A DNA stretch of 64,000 nt, taken from assembly GCA_016219545.1 (NCBI GenBank), contig JACRMH010000039.1, positions 62,001 through 126,000 on the forward strand. Reading direction: 5' to 3'. The translations under genes and the position numbers were made by a program. The notes beneath the pieces were generated by a model. It saw nothing but the letters and a program-made list of their open reading frames with translations. It made no database searches and was not told the origin of the DNA. Shown here piece after piece: positions 28,964-36,590 of the stretch. The number at the start of each line of letters is the position of its first letter. Positions within the stretch are counted from its first letter, which is position 1. The stretch is from Chloroflexota bacterium (lineage in GTDB: Bacteria > Chloroflexota > Anaerolineae > Anaerolineales > Villigracilaceae).

Positions 28964-28983
28964 GGGCGGGGTTACCCCGCCCT
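28961..28983. terminator. GC hairpin between convergent genes
   Basis: Arms GGGCGGGG (28964-28971) and CCCCGCCC (28975-28982) with loop TTA. It starts at the TAG stop of the metallopeptidase-like gene and touches the end of the convergent SMP-30 gene, so it may serve both strands. There is no U-tract, so it may be a dispersed repeat rather than an intrinsic terminator. Confidence 0.5.
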
Positions 28984-29833
28984 AAGATCCAAATTCAAAC
29001 GTCTGCATTCCTTCAACATTCGTGGTCACTTTGAATAACCCGCCTGAGAGCGGGAATTTTGTTAACCCTTTTTCGCTCATTTCCAACCGCGCAGAAGTGA
29101 CGTATAACTCGTTCATGTCTTTTCCGCCGAATATGCAGGAGGATGTTAATGCCGCGGGCACGGGGATCTGTTCGAGCAGTGTGCCTGTGTTTGGATCCCA
29201 TTTAGTGACCTGTGCGCCGCCCCAAAGCGCGATCCATAAATTGCCGTCCATGTCGGAGGTCATGCCATCCGGCCAGCCGAGGGATTCGGGGATATGGATT
29301 GCAACACGCGGATTCGCAATTTGACCTGTGCTGATGTCATAATCAAAAGCTTTCACTTCATGCGTGGGGGTGTCAATGAAATAAAAAGTTTTATGGTCAA
29401 CACTCCACGTGAGTCCGTTCGAGATGCCAATGTTATTCAGCAAGCGCGTCGCTTGTTTGCCGTCGAAGGAGTATAGTGAACCACTGGACTCCTTTTCGGT
29501 CATGTCCATGGTGCCGACCAGGAAGCGGCCGGCCGGGTCACACTTGCCGTCGTTGATGCGGTTATCGGGAGATTCATCCACCGACGCAAGAACTGTCATT
29601 TGACCGGTGGCAGGATTCAGGTCTGCGAAGCTGAGGCGCTTGCCAAGGAGCAGATTCCCGTTTTTGCGCAGGGCAAGGCATCCGATGAAGTCATCCACTT
29701 CGGCAAGAATTTCAGTGCCTGCATAAATTCTTTTTTCAAGAATATCCAGCCAGAAAAGAGTCTGCGTTTTTGGATCCCATACGGGGCTTTCGCCGAGAGT
29801 CGCTTTTGCATCGAGGATCAATTCGGTTTTCAT
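28982..29833 (-). CDS. SMP-30 / gluconolactonase family protein
   Basis: A 283-residue six-bladed beta-propeller of the regucalcin/gluconolactonase family, which hydrolyses sugar lactones with one divalent metal. Visible landmarks are LGESPVWDPKTQTLFWLDI with the metal-binding Glu, NRINDGKCDPAGRFLVGTM with metal-binding Asn and Asp, and GWPDGMTSDMDGNLW near the last catalytic Asp. The start overlaps the stop of the Nudix gene as ATGA, so they are translated together. Its role beside amino-acid catabolic genes is unclear. In oxidative arabinose pathways SMP-30 lactonases occur with DapA-family lyases, which is one alternative reading of this block. Confidence 0.9.
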   Translation of the reverse strand: MKTELILDAKATLGESPVWDPKTQTLFWLDILEKRIYAGTEILAEVDDFIGCLALRKNGNLLLGKRLSFADLNPATGQMTVLASVDESPDNRINDGKCDPAGRFLVGTMDMTEKESSGSLYSFDGKQATRLLNNIGISNGLTWSVDHKTFYFIDTPTHEVKAFDYDISTGQIANPRVAIHIPESLGWPDGMTSDMDGNLWIALWGGAQVTKWDPNTGTLLEQIPVPAALTSSCIFGGKDMNELYVTSARLEMSEKGLTKFPLSGGLFKVTTNVEGMQTFEFGS

Positions 29834-30363
29834 TTTTGCTCCAGGTAGGCGAGTGCGTGAAAAAGAACGGCAACATGCAGAGCGTGGGAAAATTCTCCCT
29901 TTCTTGCCATGTGCGTTAATTCAGTGAGCGGAATAAGCTGCACTTCGATATCTTCACCGGCGTCGAGGTTTTGCACGCCGATCTTTTCTGCATCGAGAGC
30001 GAGATAACAAAACAATTGATTGGTCTGCATGGCCGGGTTCGGATAGACCCTGCCAACCTCGATCATGTTGGCGGACGTGTATCCCGTTTCTTCCATCAAC
30101 TCGCGCCTGATCCCGTCCATTGGGTCTTCTCCATCTTCGACGACTCCGCCGGGCAGTTCGAGCAAAACTTTTTTTGCGCCGTGACGATATTGCCGGACCA
30201 GTACCGCCTGCTGATCTTTAGTAACCGCGAGGATGTTTGCCCAACTGCGATATTCAAGGATCGTGGCGTCGAGTTGGTGACCGTTCGGGAGGTCGCATTT
30301 GTCAATGCGAATGCGCGGGTAGACATGGGTGGATTGCAATACCTTCCAGGGAGCAAGGGACAT
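29830..30363 (-). CDS. Nudix hydrolase, ADP-ribose pyrophosphatase-like
   Basis: A 177-residue Nudix protein. The Nudix box starts at GGVVEDGEDP and continues with RRELMEETGY, giving the expected GX5EX7REUXEEXGU pattern of Mg-binding glutamates. The N-terminal strand pattern and the box position near residue 80 match the ADP-ribose/GDP-mannose pyrophosphatase subgroup (NudF-like). It likely cleaves a nucleoside diphosphate linked to a small group. AAAGGAACC precedes the ATG. It sits 17 bp after the FAD dehydrogenase gene on the same strand. Confidence 0.92.
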   Translation of the reverse strand: MSLAPWKVLQSTHVYPRIRIDKCDLPNGHQLDATILEYRSWANILAVTKDQQAVLVRQYRHGAKKVLLELPGGVVEDGEDPMDGIRRELMEETGYTSANMIEVGRVYPNPAMQTNQLFCYLALDAEKIGVQNLDAGEDIEVQLIPLTELTHMARKGEFSHALHVAVLFHALAYLEQK

Positions 30364-30380
30364 AAGTCGAGGTTCCTTTG

Positions 30381-31634
30381 TTATGAAAATCGTTCCAGTC
30401 TTAATGGACTCAAATCGAAAGTATTTTTTTGTTGATTGACCAACTCTGCCACGACCTGACCTGTGCCGGGACCGAGCGATAATCCCAGCATGGCATGACC
30501 GGTGGCGAGGATCAAATTGCTGTGACGTGGAGAGCGCCCGATAATCGGCATTCCATCGGGCGTGGTGGGGCGTAGCCCCGCCCAGGTTTCTTTGACATCC
30601 AGCTTTTCATCCAAATGCAAATACTCACGCGCAGAATTTTCGATACGCTGAATCCAAATGGGACATGGCTCCATGCTGTAATTCCCAACTTCGAGTCGAC
30701 CTGTGAAGCGCAGCAACCCGCCCATTGGGGAAACTGCAACTTTGCGCTCGCCAAGAATCAACGCGTGACTCGGCATTTGTTTTGTCGCGGACATGGTCAT
30801 GCTGTATCCACGCGCAGGTTGGATGGGGATGTTCAATTTCAAATCGCGCGCAACGGATGGAGATAATGCTCCAGCAGCAAGGACAACCTGCTTGGCTTCA
30901 AAATCTCCCATGCTGGTTTTCACTTTGACGATCTTCCCGTTCGCAGTTTCAAACCCTGTGACGGATGTATTCTCCAACATCTCCGCACCCATTGCGCGGA
31001 CTCGATCACTTAATAAATTGAGAAACACCGCCGGGTTGAGATGTGCATCGCCAGTGAAATGCACGCCGCCGATGACATCGTCCAATGCGGCGGGTTCCAC
31101 TTCATGGATTTTTGATTTTTCATATACGCTGACGGGGATTCCATGCTTCTGCATTAACTCGCCTTCGTGCTGACCGTCATGAAATGCCTTCTCGGTTTTG
31201 TATAAAAAGAGCAAGCCTTTCTCTTGATATGAACAATCAAACTTTTCTTCGGCAATGATCTGGGCAAAATTCTTTGCACTCAATTGACCGAGATCATTCA
31301 AAGGTTTAATGCTGCGCTGCACGTTCGCATCATTGCATGCGAATACAAATTTCAAAAGCCATGAAATGTAATTTGGGTCGAGGCTGACCTTCATCCCAAA
31401 GGGACTGTGCGCGGGGTCGAGCATCCACTTGAGAGCAGAAGTCACCACTCCAGGTGCCGCCAGCGGAATGATATGACTTGGCACGATATGCCCAGCATTA
31501 CCCGCGCCGCTGCCCTTGCCAATTTCTTTTGCATCAAGCAAAGTCACTTTTCTTCCTGATTTCAAAAGATAATAGGCACAGCTTAAACCCACAGGTCCGC
31601 CGCCGATAATGAGTACGTCTGATTTTTTTGACAC
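30381..31634 (-). CDS. FAD-dependent D-amino-acid dehydrogenase-type oxidoreductase (DAO family)
   Basis: A 417-residue flavoprotein. The frame extends to 31742, but GTG 31634 is chosen: GGAGA lies five bases upstream and the FAD-binding GGGPVGLSCAYYLL starts ten residues in. Near the C-terminus, GLRPTTPDGMPIIGR and ATGHAMLGLSLGPGTG are typical of DadA-type dehydrogenases. Substrates are probably D-amino or imino acids. With the epimerase and DapA-family lyase on the same strand, cis-4-hydroxy-D-proline is the most sensible substrate: oxidation would give pyrroline-4-hydroxy-2-carboxylate. DadA-like activity on other D-amino acids cannot be excluded. Confidence 0.9.
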   Translation of the reverse strand: MSKKSDVLIIGGGPVGLSCAYYLLKSGRKVTLLDAKEIGKGSGAGNAGHIVPSHIIPLAAPGVVTSALKWMLDPAHSPFGMKVSLDPNYISWLLKFVFACNDANVQRSIKPLNDLGQLSAKNFAQIIAEEKFDCSYQEKGLLFLYKTEKAFHDGQHEGELMQKHGIPVSVYEKSKIHEVEPAALDDVIGGVHFTGDAHLNPAVFLNLLSDRVRAMGAEMLENTSVTGFETANGKIVKVKTSMGDFEAKQVVLAAGALSPSVARDLKLNIPIQPARGYSMTMSATKQMPSHALILGERKVAVSPMGGLLRFTGRLEVGNYSMEPCPIWIQRIENSAREYLHLDEKLDVKETWAGLRPTTPDGMPIIGRSPRHSNLILATGHAMLGLSLGPGTGQVVAELVNQQKNTFDLSPLRLERFS

Positions 31635-31801
31635 GTGTATCTCCGATGATTGAAGCAACAAATTGATGGAAGAAATTATACAAGGGTTTAGAAGAAAAGA
31701 AGGGCATTGCTCTTTCCATTTGCAGCAGTATGCCTGCAACATTTCCCCTCCATGCCCTGTATGATTTTATAGTACAAATTCCCAGAAAAGGATACCAATT
31801 C

Positions 31802-32884
31802 ATGAAGCGCATAACACTATTTTTATTCGCCCTGACGATTATCTCTTTAGCTTGTGGAGAGACACAGCCCACAGAAGTTTCGCCTCTCACTACCCTGACA
31901 ACTGCTCCGCCCGTCCCCAAAGGGAATCGCATCCTAAGCATTGATGTCAACCCGGCAAAAGATGGAGATTATGAATCCGCTTTTCAGGTGGCTCAACTCA
32001 CAGGCATGGAACAAACTGGCATCTTCCTTGTCTGGACGGTACTTGAAACTGCCCCCGGCGTCTACGATAGTTCGCTGCTGGATATTTCGTCTGCCTACTA
32101 TCCCGCCAAGGGAGTGAAGCTTGACATAACGCTCGCGGTTGTCAACACTACGCGGCGAGAATTTCCCGCCGATCTGGCTGACAAGACATTCGACGACCCA
32201 CTGGTGATTGAGCGCTTCAAAAAATTAATTGACTTTGTGTTTTCAAAAACCGAAGCCATCGAACTTGGCTCACTTAATATCGGCTCGGAGTACGACATCC
32301 TGTTTGGTACAGATAAAGAACAGTGGCGTCAGTTTCAGGTTTTCTACAAGGAGATTGCGGCGTATGTAAAAGAAAAACGTCCCGACCTCAAATTAGCTGT
32401 TGAAGGAACATTTAACGGATTAACCGGTTCCGCTAAATCGCAGATGCAGATTTTGAATCAATCCAGTGACATTATCGGAGTATCTTATTATCCGCTTGAA
32501 GCGAATGGAAATGTCAAAGACCCCTCGACAGTCCGCGCTGATTTTGATTTGATCGCGTCGTTGTATCCCGACCAGCCGATCTACTTTTTTCAGTTTGGTT
32601 ATCCATCAAGTGAATATATCAAAAGTTCTGAAGAACGCCAATCGCAATTTATTCGCGAGGCATTTCAGGCTTGGGATGCACACGCCGACCACATCCTCAT
32701 GTTGGACTTCACCTGGCTCCATGACAAATCGCCGGAAGAGGTAAGAGAGTTTGAGAAATACTACGGTTTCTCCAACCGTCCCTTTGCCGAATTTCTTGGG
32801 ACGTTGGGGTTACGCACTTATGGTGGCAAGGATAAGCCCGCTTTCCAGATTCTTATTGAGGAAGCCAAAGCACGGGGCTGGTAG
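31802..32884 (+). CDS. Lipoprotein with TIM-barrel-like glycosidase features
   Basis: A 360-residue secreted lipoprotein. ATG 31802 follows AAAAGGATA and starts a lipoprotein signal, MKRITLFLFALTIISLAC, with the lipobox Cys at residue 18. A Thr/Pro-rich linker follows, then a domain with the rhythm of a glycoside-hydrolase TIM barrel: FLVWTVLETAPG early, LNIGSEYDILFG (a candidate acid/base Glu) near the middle, IIGVSYYPL, and PIYFFQFGYPSSE late (a candidate second carboxylate). I cannot assign a GH family; GH53-like or GH5/39-like are possible. It is the only + strand gene in this stretch and is transcribed divergently from the dehydrogenase. Confidence 0.75.
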   Translation: MKRITLFLFALTIISLACGETQPTEVSPLTTLTTAPPVPKGNRILSIDVNPAKDGDYESAFQVAQLTGMEQTGIFLVWTVLETAPGVYDSSLLDISSAYYPAKGVKLDITLAVVNTTRREFPADLADKTFDDPLVIERFKKLIDFVFSKTEAIELGSLNIGSEYDILFGTDKEQWRQFQVFYKEIAAYVKEKRPDLKLAVEGTFNGLTGSAKSQMQILNQSSDIIGVSYYPLEANGNVKDPSTVRADFDLIASLYPDQPIYFFQFGYPSSEYIKSSEERQSQFIREAFQAWDAHADHILMLDFTWLHDKSPEEVREFEKYYGFSNRPFAEFLGTLGLRTYGGKDKPAFQILIEEAKARGW

Positions 32885-32906
32885 ACACAATCTCCCAAAA
32901 GATTCA

Positions 32907-33077
32907 ACCACGGAGTTCACAGAGAGCACGGAGAAATTCTTTTAAAAACTCACCTTACGCAGTGTCGTTCTGAGCGGAGCGAAGAACCTCTATGATTGCC
33001 TCAGAGACCCTTCGCTAGCGCTCAGGGAAGCACGATCCGCGCTTAAGGTGAGTTAAAAAATCTCTGTGAACTCAGTG
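32907..33077. repeat. Palindromic repeat, family A, copy 1, split by a nested element
   Basis: The outer arms are CCACGGAGTTCACAGAGAG (left) and TCTCTGTGAACTCAGTG (right, 33061-33077). Elsewhere in the window such arms are separated by a few tens of bases at most; here a 108-bp element with its own inverted ends lies between them (32947-33054). The region separates the lipoprotein gene from the end of the epimerase gene, and no gene is seen in it. Confidence 0.75.
32947..33054. mobile_element. 108-bp MITE-like element with 11-bp terminal inverted repeats (family B)
   Basis: Ends are AACTCACCTTA (32947-32957) and TAAGGTGAGTT (33044-33054), perfect inverted repeats. The interior carries CGCAGTGTCGTTCTGAGCG, GAAGAACCTC and a TTCGCTAGCGCTCAGGGAA stretch, all found again at 37971-38102. 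It has no coding capacity. It interrupts a family A palindrome, which shows it moved or was inserted after that palindrome formed. Confidence 0.65.
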
Positions 33078-33107
33078 CGCGAAACGTCCATGGCTAATGT
33101 GCTCTCA

Positions 33108-34049
33108 TCAAATCCCGCTTCCAAATGGGTCGCGCTCATCAACAATCAACGTACCTTCAGCCATGACCCAGGCTTCGCCGGTGATGGTGGGGATGATCTT
33201 GTCGCCATCCAATTGCACGCTGCCTTCGAAGATACTGCCGACGACGCTTTGCTGTTTCCACGTCTGTCCCACTTGCAATTTTCCGTCAGAGTATAAACAA
33301 GCGAGCTTTGCGCTTGTGCCTGTCCCGCAGGGAGAGCGGTCGTAGGCTTTGCCGGGGCAGAGGACGAAACTTTTGCTGTCCGCTTCGGGTGTGGACGCGA
33401 ATAACTCGACGTGGTCGATCTCTGCGCCGTTTGCGCCTGTGATGTCGTTGGCGGTGAATTGCTCGCGGATGCGCCATGAGAATTCGGTCAGCGCTTCGAG
33501 GTTTTGCATATTGACTTCAAGTCCGTGGTCGTGGCACAGGAAGAACCAGTTTCCGCCCCACGCCACGTCGCCGTGGATGGTTTTACCATCCACTGTGACA
33601 GGGACATGAGTCAGGTGGCGATAGGCGGGGATGTTTTTGACCGAGACTCGATTCGGGTACTCCCCCGCTTCATTCTTGTGCAGGGTTGCTTCGACCACCC
33701 CAACAGGGGTCTCCACCCGAATCACGCCAGGTTGGACTTTTCCTAAATATGCCAGTGATGCAATTAAGCCAATCGTGCCGTGTCCGCACATGCCGAGGTA
33801 GCCGACGTTGTTAAAGTAGATGACTCCAAACTGACAGGTCGGGTCTGCGGGTTCGACGAGCAATGCGCCGACGAGGACATCTGATCCACGGGGTTCGAGC
33901 AGGACGGTGCGGCGCAGGTCGTCGTGATCCTTTTTCAGCGTGGATAATTTTTCAGCAACGGAACCAGTTCCGAGATCGAAGGGAGGCGTTTCTATTAAAC
34001 GGGTAGGCTCTCCGCCCGTGTGAGAATCCAAAAAGGAGATACGTTTCAT
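33108..34049 (-). CDS. Proline racemase family, 4-hydroxyproline 2-epimerase type
   Basis: A 313-residue enzyme of the proline-racemase superfamily. Both catalytic cysteines are present: C88 in GMCGHGTIG and C241 in DRSPCGTGTSA, which fits a racemase or epimerase rather than the dehydratase branch where the first is Ser or Thr. DSHTGGEPTR at the N-terminus is typical of hydroxyproline epimerases. The expected reaction is trans-4-hydroxy-L-proline to cis-4-hydroxy-D-proline in the cytoplasm. The gene lies 79 bp after the DapA-family gene on the same strand. Proline racemase itself cannot be excluded from sequence. Confidence 0.92.
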   Translation of the reverse strand: MKRISFLDSHTGGEPTRLIETPPFDLGTGSVAEKLSTLKKDHDDLRRTVLLEPRGSDVLVGALLVEPADPTCQFGVIYFNNVGYLGMCGHGTIGLIASLAYLGKVQPGVIRVETPVGVVEATLHKNEAGEYPNRVSVKNIPAYRHLTHVPVTVDGKTIHGDVAWGGNWFFLCHDHGLEVNMQNLEALTEFSWRIREQFTANDITGANGAEIDHVELFASTPEADSKSFVLCPGKAYDRSPCGTGTSAKLACLYSDGKLQVGQTWKQQSVVGSIFEGSVQLDGDKIIPTITGEAWVMAEGTLIVDERDPFGSGI

Positions 34050-34128
34050 AGGGAAAGGATGAAAGATGAATTATGAAGGATAAATACTCGATATTGGATA
34101 ATTCGAATATCGAGTATCGAATATGGTT

Positions 34129-34998
34129 TTAGATCGCCTTGAATATCTTCTCGAATTCAGCGCGGTCTTCAGCGGACAGGGGCAGCAGCGGCTGGCGTGG
34201 CTTTCCAACAGGGATGCCGCGCAGTTCGCAGCCGACTTTGACCTTTTGGGTGTAGCCGCCGCTTTCCATGTTGCGGAGGAGCGGGAGGAGTTTGTCCATG
34301 TGTTTGCGGGCGGTGACGAAGTCGTTGGCGAGCGCGGCTTCGAGGACGTTGAGATGTTCGAGCGGAGCGCAGGAGGCGGCGCCGCCGATCCATGCGGTGG
34401 TGCCCCACAGGAAGTAGTCGAGCGCCTGGTCGTCGGAGCCGCAGATCATTTGATAGCGGTCGCCGTAGCGCAGACGGAACTCGTAGACGCGGGACATGTC
34501 GCTGCTGGCTTCTTTGATGCCGATGATGTGATCGTATTTGGTGAGACCGTCCATCACTTCGTAGCTGACTTCAGTGCCCGCGCGCCAGGGGAAGTTGTAG
34601 AGGACGATGGGAATTTTGACGGCTTTGGCGACGGCTTCATAATGCGCGAGCAGTTCGCGCTGGTTGGGACGCGAATACGGCGGGACGGCGACCATGAGCG
34701 CGTCGTAGCCCATGCCCTCGGCGATCTGCGAGTAGCGGACAACATCGCGCGTGGCGCCAGAGTTGGTGCCTGCAATGAGCGTCACCCGCCCGTTGACTTT
34801 CTCTTTGGTGAATTTGAAAATATCCAGCCGTTCGGCTTCGGTGAAAGCGTAGACTTCGCCCGTGGTGCCGCCTGGGACAAGCCCAGCAATTTTGTTGGCG
34901 ATCAGGTATTCGATCAGTTGTTCAAGGACGGGGTAGTTAATGGTTTCGTCCGCGTTGAAGGGGGTGACGATGGGGGCGTATATTCCTTTTAATTTCAT
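34129..34998 (-). CDS. DapA/NAL-family lyase or deaminase (class I pyruvate-type aldolase fold)
   Basis: A 289-residue TIM-barrel enzyme. GGTTGEVY (about 43-50), YNFPWRAG with Tyr134 and GIKEASSD with the Schiff-base Lys162 are the family hallmarks. In a hydroxyproline pathway a DapA-family enzyme deaminates pyrroline-4-hydroxy-2-carboxylate to alpha-ketoglutarate semialdehyde; the neighbouring epimerase and FAD dehydrogenase support this. A housekeeping dihydrodipicolinate synthase or a 2-keto-3-deoxy-sugar-acid lyase are alternatives. The start at 34998 follows GGAGC. A 289-codon open frame lies antisense to it and is taken as a composition artefact. Confidence 0.9.
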   Translation of the reverse strand: MKLKGIYAPIVTPFNADETINYPVLEQLIEYLIANKIAGLVPGGTTGEVYAFTEAERLDIFKFTKEKVNGRVTLIAGTNSGATRDVVRYSQIAEGMGYDALMVAVPPYSRPNQRELLAHYEAVAKAVKIPIVLYNFPWRAGTEVSYEVMDGLTKYDHIIGIKEASSDMSRVYEFRLRYGDRYQMICGSDDQALDYFLWGTTAWIGGAASCAPLEHLNVLEAALANDFVTARKHMDKLLPLLRNMESGGYTQKVKVGCELRGIPVGKPRQPLLPLSAEDRAEFEKIFKAI

Positions 34999-35074
34999 AG
35001 GTGCTCCGAGTTGTATGGTTTGAAGGTTACAGGTTGAAAGTTGAAGGATGTGAATAATAACTTAGAATTTTCAT

Positions 35075-36436
35075 TTACTTGAAAGGACACACTTCGTAGG
35101 GATGATTTTTATAAGGAATTTGTTGACCACTATGAGCACCTTCCAAAATCGTCAACACATCCGTGTGTTTGGTAATATAGGTTATAGATTGAGCACATGC
35201 TTCTGCAATATTTTGTGAAGCTTGGTATTCATTCCAGAATGATGTTGCCATCTCTGCAATAGGAAAACCAAGGTTGTCAACTGGATAGGTCTTAAGAATT
35301 CTCTGGTAAGTTTTTTCAGCCTCATCCAGGTTGTTTGTTAATACATGGACCAGCATGACACGGAAAGTCGCATAGGCACTTAGGATGGGACGTTCTTTCG
35401 GGTCAGGGGTCGGCGGCGGACAAGGAGTACCGCTATTTGCACAGGGACCAAATCCGTGCTGACCATTAATGTAAAGCCATCTATCTTCCGACCACCAACC
35501 AAGGTCGTTGTTGTTTATTGCCATTTTATAAAACCCTAAAGCTTTCTGATATTCTTCGGCAGATGAAAACCGATCCCCGTCTTGTACAGCTTGAAAACGA
35601 AAGGCTGGGGAAGCGTATTCAACAGGAAGAGCGCTGTAGTTTTCCCCATCCCATTTGTAAATATGGGTCGCCAAACGCTGGGGATAGTAAAGCCAATGAT
35701 CGCCATGCCATTCAGAAGTAACTTCACCCGTCCAAACAAACTCAGGAATCCCGTCACCATCCAGGTCTTTAAGATAAACATCCTGTGGTTCACTCATGGT
35801 GGCAGAATTAACATTTACATATTTATCTCTCCGCCTTTCCTTATCTTTGAGGATACGAGAAAATTTTTCTCCATCCCACTCAATAATACCCAATCCACCA
35901 CAGCGAAGACCAAAACAGCCTAATTCTTTATAAAAAACTTCTGGCACTCCATTCCTATTAAAATCTTTGACCGCCATAATATCAATTATGTCTGATACTT
36001 CAGGATCATTACCCACAAGCTGTTCTTCATAATTTCCATTAATGCATGAAAAGAGAGTTAGCACTTTGAAAACAGAACCTTCTTGAACAAGGATGTCAGG
36101 CACTGAGTCGTTATTTAGATTTTCAATATTAATCGTAAAATATTCACTAAGCTGATTAGGATCTCCACCAGCATTCAAGAAATGTGTAATAGATTGAATT
36201 TTGATTAAGTAATAAGGATCTTCAGGCAAATGGTATTTAATATCAGGGTTTACAGCAGGGCAGGTTTTGGGGGTTGACGAAGGGGTAGAGGTTGGAATTG
36301 TTGTGGGTGTATTAGTTGGCGTTGATGTCAAAAAAAGTGTTGGCGTGTTGGCAATCACCGTTTGCGTTGGAATTGCCTCAGCAGTTTGGCAGCCAACCAG
36401 AGAAATAACCACTAGAATATATAAAAGTTTCTTCAT
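35075..36436 (-). CDS. Lipoprotein with FG-GAP-like repeats and a helical C-terminal part
   Basis: A 453-residue secreted lipoprotein. ATG 36436 is preferred over a GTG six bases upstream. The signal peptide ends in LVGC with lipobox Cys at about residue 16, then a Thr/Pro-rich tether of about 40 residues. Three Asp/Asn-rich loops, NNDSVPDILVQ, DFNRNGVPEVFY and DLDGDGIPEFVW, look like FG-GAP/VCBS calcium-binding propeller repeats. The last 150 residues contain TPR-like helices (YQKALGFYKMAI, AEKTYQRILKTYP). The function is unknown; it may bind a ligand or glycan at the cell surface. The codon use is more AT-rich than its neighbours, which may indicate transfer. Confidence 0.75.
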   Translation of the reverse strand: MKKLLYILVVISLVGCQTAEAIPTQTVIANTPTLFLTSTPTNTPTTIPTSTPSSTPKTCPAVNPDIKYHLPEDPYYLIKIQSITHFLNAGGDPNQLSEYFTINIENLNNDSVPDILVQEGSVFKVLTLFSCINGNYEEQLVGNDPEVSDIIDIMAVKDFNRNGVPEVFYKELGCFGLRCGGLGIIEWDGEKFSRILKDKERRRDKYVNVNSATMSEPQDVYLKDLDGDGIPEFVWTGEVTSEWHGDHWLYYPQRLATHIYKWDGENYSALPVEYASPAFRFQAVQDGDRFSSAEEYQKALGFYKMAINNNDLGWWSEDRWLYINGQHGFGPCANSGTPCPPPTPDPKERPILSAYATFRVMLVHVLTNNLDEAEKTYQRILKTYPVDNLGFPIAEMATSFWNEYQASQNIAEACAQSITYITKHTDVLTILEGAHSGQQIPYKNHPYEVCPFK

Positions 36437-36558
36437 GCCCACCTCTTATTTTTTAATTGATAATTTTGCATGTAACATAGATATCAAAATGGATGAGATT
36501 TTATTTGAATAATCCCCATTATACACAGCAAACACATCACATTGCCCCATGTTCAGAC

Positions 36559-36564
36559 TATAAT
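36559..36564 (+). promoter_or_regulatory. Consensus -10 box upstream of the metallophosphoesterase
   Basis: TATAAT 27 bases before ATG 36591. AGGAGAG lies between them, 36580-36586, as the ribosome binding site. A -35 element at the right distance is weak. Confidence 0.45.
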
Positions 36565-36590
36565 TTGCCAATCAAATTCAGGAGAGTTTC

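Noticed and set aside
34123..34992. 289-codon open frame on the + strand, antisense to the DapA-family gene
   Set aside because: It mirrors the real gene almost exactly; such frames arise from codon bias on the other strand. The DapA-family motifs are all on the minus strand.
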